5,669 nt of DNA from an uncultured Lachnospiraceae bacterium. GTDB lineage: Bacteria > Bacillota > Clostridia > Lachnospirales > Lachnospiraceae. A program made the position numbers and the translations under genes. The DNA lies in NCBI GenBank assembly GCA_900313745.1, contig OMSM01000061.1:1-5669 (forward strand). Direction: 5' to 3'. Below the pieces are notes generated by a model. It saw only the letters and a program-made list of their open reading frames with translations. It did no database searches and was not told the DNA's origin. Of this stretch, positions 1-5,669 are shown one piece after another. Position 1 is the first letter of the stretch. Every line of letters starts with the position of its first letter.

Positions 1-1211
1 AGCGCCGCGGACTGCTGGCACAGCTCACGGACGAAGAGGAGATAAAGGAACTGATCAATGAGGGCAAGGCCACGTTTTACATCGGCTTTGACCCCACGGC
101 GGACAGCCTTCACGTCGGCCATTTTATGGCTCTGTGCCTGATGAAGCGCCTGCAGCAGGCCGGAAACCGTCCGATCGCCCTGGTCGGCGGCGGCACCGGC
201 ATGATCGGCGATCCGTCCGGCAGAAGCGACCTCAGGCAGGTGATGACCCTGGAGCGCATCGATCACAACTGTGAGTGCTTTAAGAAACAGATGAGCCGCT
301 TTATCGATTTCGGCGAGGGCAAGGCGCAGATGGTCAACAACGGCGACTGGCTCCGCGATCTGAACTACATGGAGTTCATCCGCGACATCGGCCCCTGCTT
401 CTCTGTCAATGAGATGCTGCGCGCCCGCTGCTACGAGCAGCGCATGGAGAAAGGACTGACCTTCCTGGAGTTTAACTACATGCTCCTCCAGGCATACGAT
501 TTCCTTCAGCTCTACAAGAACTACGGCTGCAACATGCAGTTCGGCGGCGATGACCAGTGGTCCAACATGCTGGCCGGCACGGAGCTGATCCGCAAGAAGC
601 TCGGCAAGGACGCCTATGCCATGACCATCACCCTGCTTCTGAATTCCGAGGGCAAGAAGATGGGCAAAACTTCTTCCGGCGCGGTGTGGCTGGATCCCGA
701 CAAGACCTCGCCCTACGAGTTCTACCAGTACTGGAGAAACGTCGACGACGCGGACGTGCTGAAGTGCCTCCGGATGCTGACTTTCCTTCCTCTGGAGCAG
801 ATCGACGAGATGGATGCCTGGGAGGGGAGCCGGCTTAACGAGGCGAAGAACATCCTTGCCTACGAGCTCACCGGCCTTGTGCACGGCGAGGAGGAGGCCG
901 CAAAGGCAAAGCGCGGCGCCGAGGCCCTGTTCTCCGGCGCCGGCCCGGATATGAATGCCGCGGATCTTCCCCTTACCGAGCTTACGGATGCGGATCTCGG
1001 CGAGGACGGCACCATCGATATCGTCGGACTCCTGGTGAAGGCAGAACTCAATTCCTCCCGTTCGGACGCAAGGCGCGCGGTGGAGCAGGGGGGCGTAACC
1101 GTGAACGGTGAAAAGGTCACGGACATCCATGCCTCCTACACAAAGGACGACCTGTCGGCGGGACTCCTCGTCAAGAGAGGAAAGAAGAACTTCCGCAAGG
1201 TGACCATGTAA
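1..1211 (+). CDS. tyrS: Tyrosyl-tRNA synthetase, 5'-truncated by the window edge
   Basis: This cytoplasmic class I aminoacyl-tRNA synthetase charges tRNA-Tyr with tyrosine using ATP. The reading frame is open from base 3, giving 402 visible codons to a TAA at 1209-1211. Known bacterial TyrRS are about 400-420 residues, so only a few N-terminal residues are missing. The ATG at 126 is internal, because essential sequence lies before it. Numbering from base 3, the HIGH-type motif is HVGH at residues 37-40 (nt 111-122), preceded by YIGFDPTADSL. The tyrosine-pocket pattern YxxxQxxD is at Y159, Q163 and D166, followed by QFGGDDQW. The KMSKS-type loop is KMGKT at about residue 219 (nt 657-671). An S4-like RNA-binding domain with SRSDARRAV fills roughly residues 338-400. 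The gene appears intact and is followed by a strong hairpin. Its own promoter and any T-box leader lie outside the window. Confidence 0.97.
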   Translation, partial: RRGLLAQLTDEEEIKELINEGKATFYIGFDPTADSLHVGHFMALCLMKRLQQAGNRPIALVGGGTGMIGDPSGRSDLRQVMTLERIDHNCECFKKQMSRFIDFGEGKAQMVNNGDWLRDLNYMEFIRDIGPCFSVNEMLRARCYEQRMEKGLTFLEFNYMLLQAYDFLQLYKNYGCNMQFGGDDQWSNMLAGTELIRKKLGKDAYAMTITLLLNSEGKKMGKTSSGAVWLDPDKTSPYEFYQYWRNVDDADVLKCLRMLTFLPLEQIDEMDAWEGSRLNEAKNILAYELTGLVHGEEEAAKAKRGAEALFSGAGPDMNAADLPLTELTDADLGEDGTIDIVGLLVKAELNSSRSDARRAVEQGGVTVNGEKVTDIHASYTKDDLSAGLLVKRGKKNFRKVTM

Positions 1212-1239
1212 GGAAGCTTCTGAACATATAGTGTTAACA

Positions 1240-1278
1240 ATAACGGCCGGATAAGCGAAAAGCTTATCCGGCCGTTAT
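1240..1278. terminator. Bidirectional intrinsic terminator between convergent genes
   Basis: A perfect inverted repeat has arms at 1241-1256 and 1262-1277, extended by one A-T pair (1240/1278), around a 5-nt loop (1257-1261). The core is GC-rich (cggccgg). The + strand is followed by a T-rich run (tatattt, 1278-1284) and the - strand by a weaker ttgttaac. It starts about 30 nt after the tyrS stop and about 37 nt beyond the stop of the opposing lipoprotein gene, so it is placed to serve both. The tails are only moderately U-rich. Confidence 0.88.
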
Positions 1279-1314
1279 ATTTCTGTGCGCCGTATCCTGG
1301 CCTGCTGACTTTTG

Positions 1315-1875
1315 CTATTCCTCCGCGGCTTCGTCTTCTTCCGGGACGGCTGCAGCTTCGTCCGAAGCCTCCTCCGGGATGGCCACCGCCTCATCCGAAG
1401 CTTCCTCATAGTGGATGTCCAGGCCCTCGGGCGTCTCTCCGTGCAGGAAGGAGACCAGATACCGGAGGCGGACCCCGACGATGTCGTAGTACTGTCCGGC
1501 GTAGTCGAAGGCAGCCTCATCGAAGGAGGAGGGATCATCAAGAGCCAGGTGATACTGCTCCGCGGCGAGATCCATGTACTTTGCCGTTTCCTTTGTCATT
1601 TCGCCGGCGTTCACGAACTGTTCCGGGACAGGGATGCTTACAGCATCGTCGCACAGCTGTTTCATCCCGTCAATCGCGGCGAGCAGCTCCTCCCTTGCGG
1701 AGGGAGAGGATGCCTCAATGACGTCCAGGTCGCTCATCTGGTCGGAAAGATTGTCAAAAAAAGTGCTCATCGCTTCCCTGTAGGCCGCAATTTCGCTGTC
1801 TTCACTGCTTCCGCAGGAGACGGTAAGGGAGAGAAGGAGGATGAGGGACAGAAGAAGGATCAGTTTATTTCTCAT
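1315..1875 (-). CDS. Predicted lipoprotein of unknown function
   Basis: This 186-residue protein is not assigned to a family. It starts MRNK, then has a hydrophobic segment (about residues 5-19) and the lipobox-like LTVSC, with the lipid-accepting cysteine at C21. It is therefore probably exported and anchored to the outer face of the cytoplasmic membrane. T at -3 is uncommon but fits the general lipobox pattern. Residues 25-145 look mostly helical, with charged amphipathic stretches and many Tyr, Asp and Glu, which suggests a small helical bundle; this is inference. Residues 157-186 are very acidic and contain a tandem near-repeat (EEASDEAVAIP, then EEASDEAAAVP). The ATG is the only good start, since an in-frame TAA lies just upstream. 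No clear Shine-Dalgarno sequence is visible, which lowers certainty about expression level. The gene converges on tyrS and diverges from ilvB, so no role in amino acid metabolism should be assumed. Signal peptide plus lipobox make this strand the real coding one. Confidence 0.85.
   Translation of the reverse strand: MRNKLILLLSLILLLSLTVSCGSSEDSEIAAYREAMSTFFDNLSDQMSDLDVIEASSPSAREELLAAIDGMKQLCDDAVSIPVPEQFVNAGEMTKETAKYMDLAAEQYHLALDDPSSFDEAAFDYAGQYYDIVGVRLRYLVSFLHGETPEGLDIHYEEASDEAVAIPEEASDEAAAVPEEDEAAEE
1341..1406 (-). repeat. Tandem 33-bp repeat in the lipoprotein tail
   Basis: Two adjacent 33-bp units, 1341-1373 and 1374-1406, match at 26 of 33 positions. They encode two 11-residue acidic units of the form PEEASDEA(A/V)A(V/I). 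Most differences fall at third codon positions, so the duplication is either old or held under protein-level constraint. Confidence 0.8.
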
Positions 1876-1904
1876 CTTAAGTTAAACACAGGTAACAGGA
1901 AGAA

Positions 1905-1933
1905 TTGCAGGGTTACGCCTAATATGATAACAT
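1905..1933 (+). promoter_or_regulatory. Candidate ilvB promoter
   Basis: TTGCAG (1905-1910) and TAACAT (1928-1933) are separated by 17 nt. The -35 match is poor (3 of 6) and the -10 is moderate. TATGAT at 1923-1928 is a better -10 (5 of 6) but lacks a matching -35. Either would leave a leader of only about 45-55 nt before the ilvB start, too short for a T-box or classical attenuator. Confidence 0.35.
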
Positions 1934-1952
1934 AGCAAATTAACGATGTCGC
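1924..1952 (-). promoter_or_regulatory. Candidate promoter for the lipoprotein gene
   Basis: Read on the - strand, GCGACA (1952-1947, 4 of 6 to the -35 consensus) and TATCAT (1929-1924, 5 of 6 to the -10 consensus) are separated by exactly 17 nt. The -10 lies about 49 nt before the start codon. It overlaps the candidate ilvB -10 on the other strand. Confidence 0.4.
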
Positions 1953-1970
1953 ACATATTTTTGGACACAG

Positions 1971-1977
1971 AGAGGGA
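1971..1977 (+). promoter_or_regulatory. Ribosome binding site that decides the ilvB start
   Basis: AGAGGGA lies 7 nt before the ATG at 1985. The upstream in-frame ATG at 1946 has no purine-rich site before it, and its 13 extra residues do not resemble an AHAS N-terminus. The 1985 start is therefore preferred. Confidence 0.75.
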
Positions 1978-1984
1978 CCGGCAT

Positions 1985-3613
1985 ATGAACGCAGCTGACG
2001 CGGCAATAAAGTGCCTCGAGAAGGAACAGGTGGAGTACGTCTTCGGCTATCCGGGCGTGGCAATATGTCCTTTCTTTGACAGCATACTTGATTCGGAAAT
2101 CAGGACCGTGCTGGTCCGTCAGGAGCAGAACGCCGCACATATCGCAAGCGGTTATGCGCGCATTTCGGGAAAGACCGGTGTAGTTGCCGTAACCAGCGGC
2201 CCCGGTGCGGAAAACCTCATCACGGGAATTGCGACGGCCTTCGCGGACAGCATCCCGCTTGTCTGCATCACAGGCCAGGTCGACAGCCGGCTCATGGGTT
2301 CCGACGTGTTCCAGGAGGCCGATATCTCCGGAGCGGTCGAATCCTTCGTCAAATACAGTTACATCGTGCGGAAGGCCCAGGATGTCCCGCGAATATTCAA
2401 GGAAGCATTTCATATCGCATCCACCGGCCGGAAAGGCCCGGTGCTGATCGATTTTCCCATTGATATCCAGAATGACACGGTAAGCAGGTTCAGCTACCCC
2501 GAGACACTCAACATGCGTACCTACAAGCCGACGGTAAAGGGCAACACCGCCCAGGTCCGCAAGGTGGTGAAGGAGCTTCAGAAGGCGAAAAGGCCTGTGC
2601 TCTGCGTGGGCGGGGGCGTGCACTTAAGCGGCGCCGTGCAGCTGATAAGAAGTTTTGCCCATGAGCATGGCATCCCGGTGGTCTGCACGATGATGGGGCT
2701 CTCGGTGATGCCGACAGATGATCCGCTGTTCATCGGAATGGTGGGCAACAACGGGCAGGATGCCAGCAACCAGGCAATGAACCTTGCCGACCTGGTGATT
2801 GTGGTCGGCGCCCGCGTCGCGGACCGGTCTATCAACCGCCCCAATCTCATCACGGAGAACAAGACGCTGGTCCATATTGATGTCGACCCTGCGGAGATCG
2901 GCAAGAACGCCGGACCGAACATCCCGCTGGTCGGCGACATACAGAGCATCTTCGAGGATCTCTCCGCGGAGGAGATCACGGCGGATTTCTCCGAGTGGGC
3001 TCTGGAGCTTAAGGAGCTCAGCCGTAAGGACGAGGAGAAGCTTGAGGCAGAGGGGATGAACAGCGCAGGCGGAGAAGTCCGGCCGCTGGCCTTCGTCCGA
3101 AGGCTCTCCGAGGCGATGGAGGGGGACGGCATCTATGTCGCCGATGTCGGTCAGAACCAGCTCTGGAGCTGCAGGGGCGCGATGATAAAGGACGGAAGGT
3201 TCCTTACCTCCGGCGGCATGGGAACCATGGGTTACTCCATCGGAGCGGCCATCGGGGCGAAACTTGCCGCTCCCGGAAGGCAGACCGTGGCGGTCTGCGG
3301 CGACGGCGGCTTCCAGATGACCTTTATGGAGCTCGCGACAGCGAGACAGTACGGCGTGCCGGTGAAAATCGCGGTGCTGAAAAACAATGTGCTGGGGCTT
3401 GTGCGGCAGTACCAGCATTTCACCTATCGTGACCGGTTCTCCGTGATCTCCCTCGACGGAAGCCCGGATCTCTCCAAGATCGCCGAAGCCTATGGCATGA
3501 GTTTTGTCCGGCTGGAGAGGGAGGACAGGATGGAAGAGGCAATAAAGCGCTTCCTTGACAGTGACGGGTCCGTCCTCATGGAGTGCGTGATCAGTCCGGA
3601 CGAGACAGCGTAA
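1985..3613 (+). CDS. ilvB: Acetohydroxyacid (acetolactate) synthase catalytic subunit, divergent type
   Basis: This ThDP enzyme condenses pyruvate with a second pyruvate (to 2-acetolactate) or with 2-ketobutyrate (to 2-aceto-2-hydroxybutyrate). It is the committed step to valine, leucine and isoleucine. From ATG 1985 it has 542 residues in three domains: ThDP-binding N domain (about 1-165), central domain (about 185-325) and ThDP pyrophosphate domain (about 370-525). The catalytic glutamate is E47 in VRQEQNAAH. TSGPG is at about 70-74. The ThDP/Mg motif starts GDGG at 439 and ends at the NN at 467-468. It differs from classical AHAS in having GYPGVAICP instead of the usual PGGA region, QVD (D100) instead of QVP, I159 in the usual FPKD position, and VRQYQ (Y476) instead of VRQWQ. 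It ends at ISPDETA without the usual PMVPPG-type tail. Fifteen nt separate it from the small-subunit gene, as expected for an AHAS pair. A catabolic AlsS or another ThDP decarboxylase is less likely given the adjacent small subunits and ilvC. Confidence 0.93.
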   Translation: MNAADAAIKCLEKEQVEYVFGYPGVAICPFFDSILDSEIRTVLVRQEQNAAHIASGYARISGKTGVVAVTSGPGAENLITGIATAFADSIPLVCITGQVDSRLMGSDVFQEADISGAVESFVKYSYIVRKAQDVPRIFKEAFHIASTGRKGPVLIDFPIDIQNDTVSRFSYPETLNMRTYKPTVKGNTAQVRKVVKELQKAKRPVLCVGGGVHLSGAVQLIRSFAHEHGIPVVCTMMGLSVMPTDDPLFIGMVGNNGQDASNQAMNLADLVIVVGARVADRSINRPNLITENKTLVHIDVDPAEIGKNAGPNIPLVGDIQSIFEDLSAEEITADFSEWALELKELSRKDEEKLEAEGMNSAGGEVRPLAFVRRLSEAMEGDGIYVADVGQNQLWSCRGAMIKDGRFLTSGGMGTMGYSIGAAIGAKLAAPGRQTVAVCGDGGFQMTFMELATARQYGVPVKIAVLKNNVLGLVRQYQHFTYRDRFSVISLDGSPDLSKIAEAYGMSFVRLEREDRMEEAIKRFLDSDGSVLMECVISPDETA

Positions 3614-3628
3614 AGCGGGAGGAAGCAC

Positions 3629-4108
3629 ATGAAAAGAATTTACTCCGTACTGGTGGAGAACAGGGCAGGCGTGCTCTGCAAGGTTGCAGGCCTCTTCTGG
3701 CGCAGGTGCTTTAATATCGACTCCCTGGCGGTGGGGGAGACCGACGACCGCGACGTCTCCAACATGATCATTGTCAGCAGCGGCGACATGCGCACTCTGG
3801 AGCAGATCGAGAAGCAGCTGAACAAAAAGATCGACGTCATCAAGGTCAAAACTTTTGACGAGAGCGAGGCAGTCAGCCGCGAGCTCATGCTCATCAAGGT
3901 CAAATACAACCGCAACAACCGCAAGGACATCATGGAGAACTGCGAGATTATGGGAGCACAGATCGTGGATCTGTCCAAGTCCATGATGACCATACAGATG
4001 TGCGATACCCCGGAGAGGGTAAGGATATTCCTGGAGACAATGCGCACCGTTAGCATAGTGGAGATTACCCGCACCGGGACGCTTGCTATGCCGAAGTGCG
4101 CAAATTAG
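3629..4108 (+). CDS. ilvN: AHAS regulatory (small) subunit, first paralogue
   Basis: This 159-residue protein has the usual AHAS small-subunit length and layout: an N-terminal ACT domain (about residues 3-76) and a C-terminal small-subunit domain (about 80-155). Known small subunits activate the catalytic subunit and give valine feedback inhibition. N11, G14 and N29, which match residues linked to valine binding in E. coli IlvH, are all present. Nearby it departs from the common LFSRRGYNIES pattern with LFWRRCFNIDS (W24, C27), and its end is TRTGTLAMPKCAN rather than the usual ARTG...LSRG. The start is firm: GGGAGG at 3617-3622, 6 nt before the ATG, only 15 nt after the ilvB stop, so the two are almost certainly co-transcribed and translationally close. 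It is clearly homologous, nearly without gaps, to the next gene. I infer it is the dedicated partner of the preceding divergent catalytic subunit. Confidence 0.93.
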   Translation: MKRIYSVLVENRAGVLCKVAGLFWRRCFNIDSLAVGETDDRDVSNMIIVSSGDMRTLEQIEKQLNKKIDVIKVKTFDESEAVSRELMLIKVKYNRNNRKDIMENCEIMGAQIVDLSKSMMTIQMCDTPERVRIFLETMRTVSIVEITRTGTLAMPKCAN

Positions 4109-4119
4109 CGCTTCTTTCT
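4093..4119 (+). terminator. Possible weak terminator after the first ilvN
   Basis: A hairpin overlaps the stop codon: GCGC (4098-4101) pairs with GCGC (4108-4111) around a 6-nt loop, extended by GAA/TTC (4093-4095/4112-4114) past a 2-nt bulge. A short T-rich run, tttct, follows. The stem is short and the tail imperfect, so readthrough is likely even if it works. Confidence 0.35.
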
Positions 4120-4147
4120 GCATAATTAGTAATTGCTATGGTATAAT
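4119..4147 (+). promoter_or_regulatory. Internal extended -10 promoter upstream of the second ilvN
   Basis: TATAAT at 4142-4147 is a perfect -10 and is preceded by TGG (4139-4141), giving a perfect extended -10 element. The -35 at the best spacing (TGCATA, 4119-4124, 17-nt spacer) is weak, which extended -10 promoters tolerate. Transcription would begin near 4154 and leave a leader of about 85 nt. The flanks are AT-rich, unlike the surrounding coding sequence. Confidence 0.6.
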
Positions 4148-4240
4148 TATTCCACTTGCGATCAGGCCTTGCGGGAAGGCGCGGGGGCATTCACGCGCGT
4201 TTCCTGCCTGGATGCGGACGTCCGGAAGGAGAAACGAAGT
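4148..4240 (+). other. Leader of the second ilvN with alternative short hairpins
   Basis: This non-coding stretch contains overlapping pairings. Hairpin A is gcctt/aaggc (4166-4170/4176-4180). Hairpin B is gcgcg/cgcgc (4179-4183/4194-4198). An enclosing stem is caggc/gcctg (4163-4167/4206-4210). A and B share bases, as do A and the enclosing stem, so they cannot all form together. There is no U-run, no T-box element and no reading frame rich in Ile, Val or Leu codons, so any role in attenuation is speculative. Confidence 0.3.
4226..4231 (+). promoter_or_regulatory. Ribosome binding site that decides the second ilvN start
   Basis: AAGGAG lies 9 nt before ATG 4241. A TTG at 4133 in the same frame would add 36 residues unlike any AHAS small subunit, and it overlaps the promoter, so it is not the start. 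A second ATG at 4247 is 15 nt from the site and less favoured. Confidence 0.8.
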
Positions 4241-4813
4241 ATGGAAATGGCTGAGGACACTCAGGTTAAACGTAAGGTTTTTCAGATTCTTGTCGACAAC
4301 ACATCCGGTGTTCTGTCGCGCATTGCGGGGCTGTTCTCCAGGCGCGGCTACAATATCGAGAGCATCACCGCAGGCGTGACGGCAGATCCCCGGTTCACGA
4401 GGATCACCATCGTGACCAGCGGCGATGATATTATTCTGGAGCAGATCGAGAAGCAGGTCGCGAAGCTGATCGATGTGCGCAATATTATGGAACTGAAGCC
4501 TGAGGGCTCCGTCTACCGTGAGCTTGCGATGATCAAGGTCGAGGCGGACAAGGAGGAGAGGCAGCAGATCGTCGCGATCACGGACATCTTCCGCGGCAAG
4601 ATCATCGATGTTGCCCCGGAGAGCCTGATGATCGAGATCACCGGCAACTCCGGCAAGATCGAGGCATTTCTGAAGCTCCTTGACGGCTACCGCATTCTGG
4701 AGCTTGCGAGGACGGGAATCGCCGGACTTTCCAGAGGAATCGACCACCTGGTCTTCCTCGAGGGGGAAAAGCCCCAGGAGAAGGGCTGGATCGAACAGCA
4801 TCTCAAGGCCTGA
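4241..4813 (+). CDS. ilvN: AHAS regulatory (small) subunit, second paralogue
   Basis: This 190-residue protein is a second AHAS small subunit; ilvH is an equally fair name. It has an ACT domain (about residues 12-87) and a C-terminal small-subunit domain (about 92-168). It carries the canonical motif SGVLSRIAGLFSRRGYNIES. N20, G23 and N38 correspond to the valine-site residues of E. coli IlvH (N11, G14, N29) with an offset of 9. It keeps the usual ARTGIAGLSRG ending and then adds about 25 residues (DHLVFLEGEKPQEKGW...), making it longer than the typical 160-175. In known pathways such subunits confer valine sensitivity and activate the catalytic chain. It lies 132 nt after the first small subunit behind its own likely promoter, and 154 nt before ilvC. 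An ilvN-ilvC pairing is familiar in Clostridia as I recall. It may serve another catalytic subunit encoded elsewhere, or assemble with the same one; the sequence cannot decide. Confidence 0.93.
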   Translation: MEMAEDTQVKRKVFQILVDNTSGVLSRIAGLFSRRGYNIESITAGVTADPRFTRITIVTSGDDIILEQIEKQVAKLIDVRNIMELKPEGSVYRELAMIKVEADKEERQQIVAITDIFRGKIIDVAPESLMIEITGNSGKIEAFLKLLDGYRILELARTGIAGLSRGIDHLVFLEGEKPQEKGWIEQHLKA

Positions 4814-4967
4814 AGCCGCAGCGGCTTAAAGAGTTTTGAATGCTGAAGCTGCACCGGGTCATGCCGGAACGCAGCATGATTTAAGGGTAATCCGGGCCAG
4901 GCCCGAACTATCATACAGAACATCGTTAGTGATTCTTCACGAAATAGAAGAAATGAGGAGGATTAGC
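4814..4967 (+). other. Intergenic leader of ilvC with several hairpins
   Basis: This 154-nt gap holds four possible hairpins. One is aagccg/cggctt with a CAG loop, starting in the ilvN stop codon (4813-4818/4822-4827). Another is tgctg/cagca (4841-4845/4872-4876) enclosing ccgg/ccgg (4854-4857/4864-4867). A third is cgggc/gcccg with a CAG loop (4893-4897/4901-4905), enclosed by atgat/atcat (4876-4880/4910-4914); the last shares A4876 with the second. The fourth is ttcttc/gaagaa (4933-4938/4947-4952), just before the ribosome binding site. TATCAT at 4909-4914 resembles a -10 but lacks a -35. There is no convincing terminator tail, T-box or small ORF, so readthrough into ilvC is expected. Confidence 0.35.

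Positions 4968-5669
<702 letters not shown>

Noticed and set aside
1312..1935. A 207-codon + strand open frame opposite the lipoprotein gene
   Set aside because: It has no recognisable domain or good ribosome binding site, while the opposite strand encodes a signal peptide with a lipobox; it is an antisense shadow.
1876..1984. A possible T-box riboswitch or leader-peptide attenuator ahead of ilvB
   Set aside because: The gap is only 109 bp, is shared with a divergent gene, and lacks a TGGNACCGCG-type element, a terminator with U-run, or a BCAA-rich small ORF.
1940..2623. A 227-codon - strand open frame over the 5' part of ilvB
   Set aside because: It is antisense to the conserved ThDP-binding domain and has no recognisable domain.
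2624..4123. A 499-codon - strand open frame across ilvB and ilvN
   Set aside because: It is antisense to two clearly recognised genes, rich in His/Leu/Asp as expected from reverse reading of GC-rich codons, and has no family resemblance.
4813..4840. A terminator after the second ilvN
   Set aside because: The 6-bp hairpin begins inside the stop codon and the only T-run (tttt) is several bases away and followed by gaa; too weak to call.

Overview
The window carries a conserved biosynthetic locus from a Gram-positive Clostridia-type bacterium. Lachnospiraceae or a close relative is most likely, with fairly high G+C. This rests on the KARI (IlvC) and TyrRS sequences, which resemble Lachnospiraceae proteins as I remember them, on strong AGGAGG-type ribosome binding sites, and on a lipobox lipoprotein. 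No database search was possible. There is no sign of a mobile element, phage, CRISPR array, rRNA or tRNA.

Layout: (1) tyrS, tyrosyl-tRNA synthetase, + strand, missing only a few N-terminal residues at the left edge. (2) A long perfect hairpin at 1240-1278, placed to end both tyrS and the convergent gene after it. (3) A small predicted lipoprotein on the - strand (1315-1875) of unknown function, with an acidic, duplicated C-terminal tail. (4) A 109-bp divergent intergenic region with candidate overlapping promoters. (5) Four + strand genes for branched-chain amino acid synthesis: an acetohydroxyacid synthase (AHAS) catalytic subunit (ilvB), a regulatory subunit of 159 aa, a second and different regulatory subunit of about 190 aa, and ilvC (ketol-acid reductoisomerase), cut by the right edge after 234 codons.

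AHAS joins two pyruvates, or pyruvate and 2-ketobutyrate, and IlvC then isomerises and reduces the product. These are the first two shared steps to valine/leucine and isoleucine. The unusual points are two tandem AHAS small-subunit genes, a catalytic subunit that differs from the classical form at several herbicide- and specificity-linked positions and ends early, and signs that the cluster is two transcription units. Those signs are a weak terminator-like hairpin after the first small subunit, followed at once by a perfect extended -10 box ahead of the second. I found no T-box or BCAA-rich leader peptide upstream of any ilv gene. The two longer gaps (4109-4240 and 4814-4967) hold short hairpins of uncertain meaning.

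This is mainly an ordinary housekeeping region. I do not see a wholly new system in it; the paired regulatory subunits and the divergent catalytic subunit are the parts most worth a second look.
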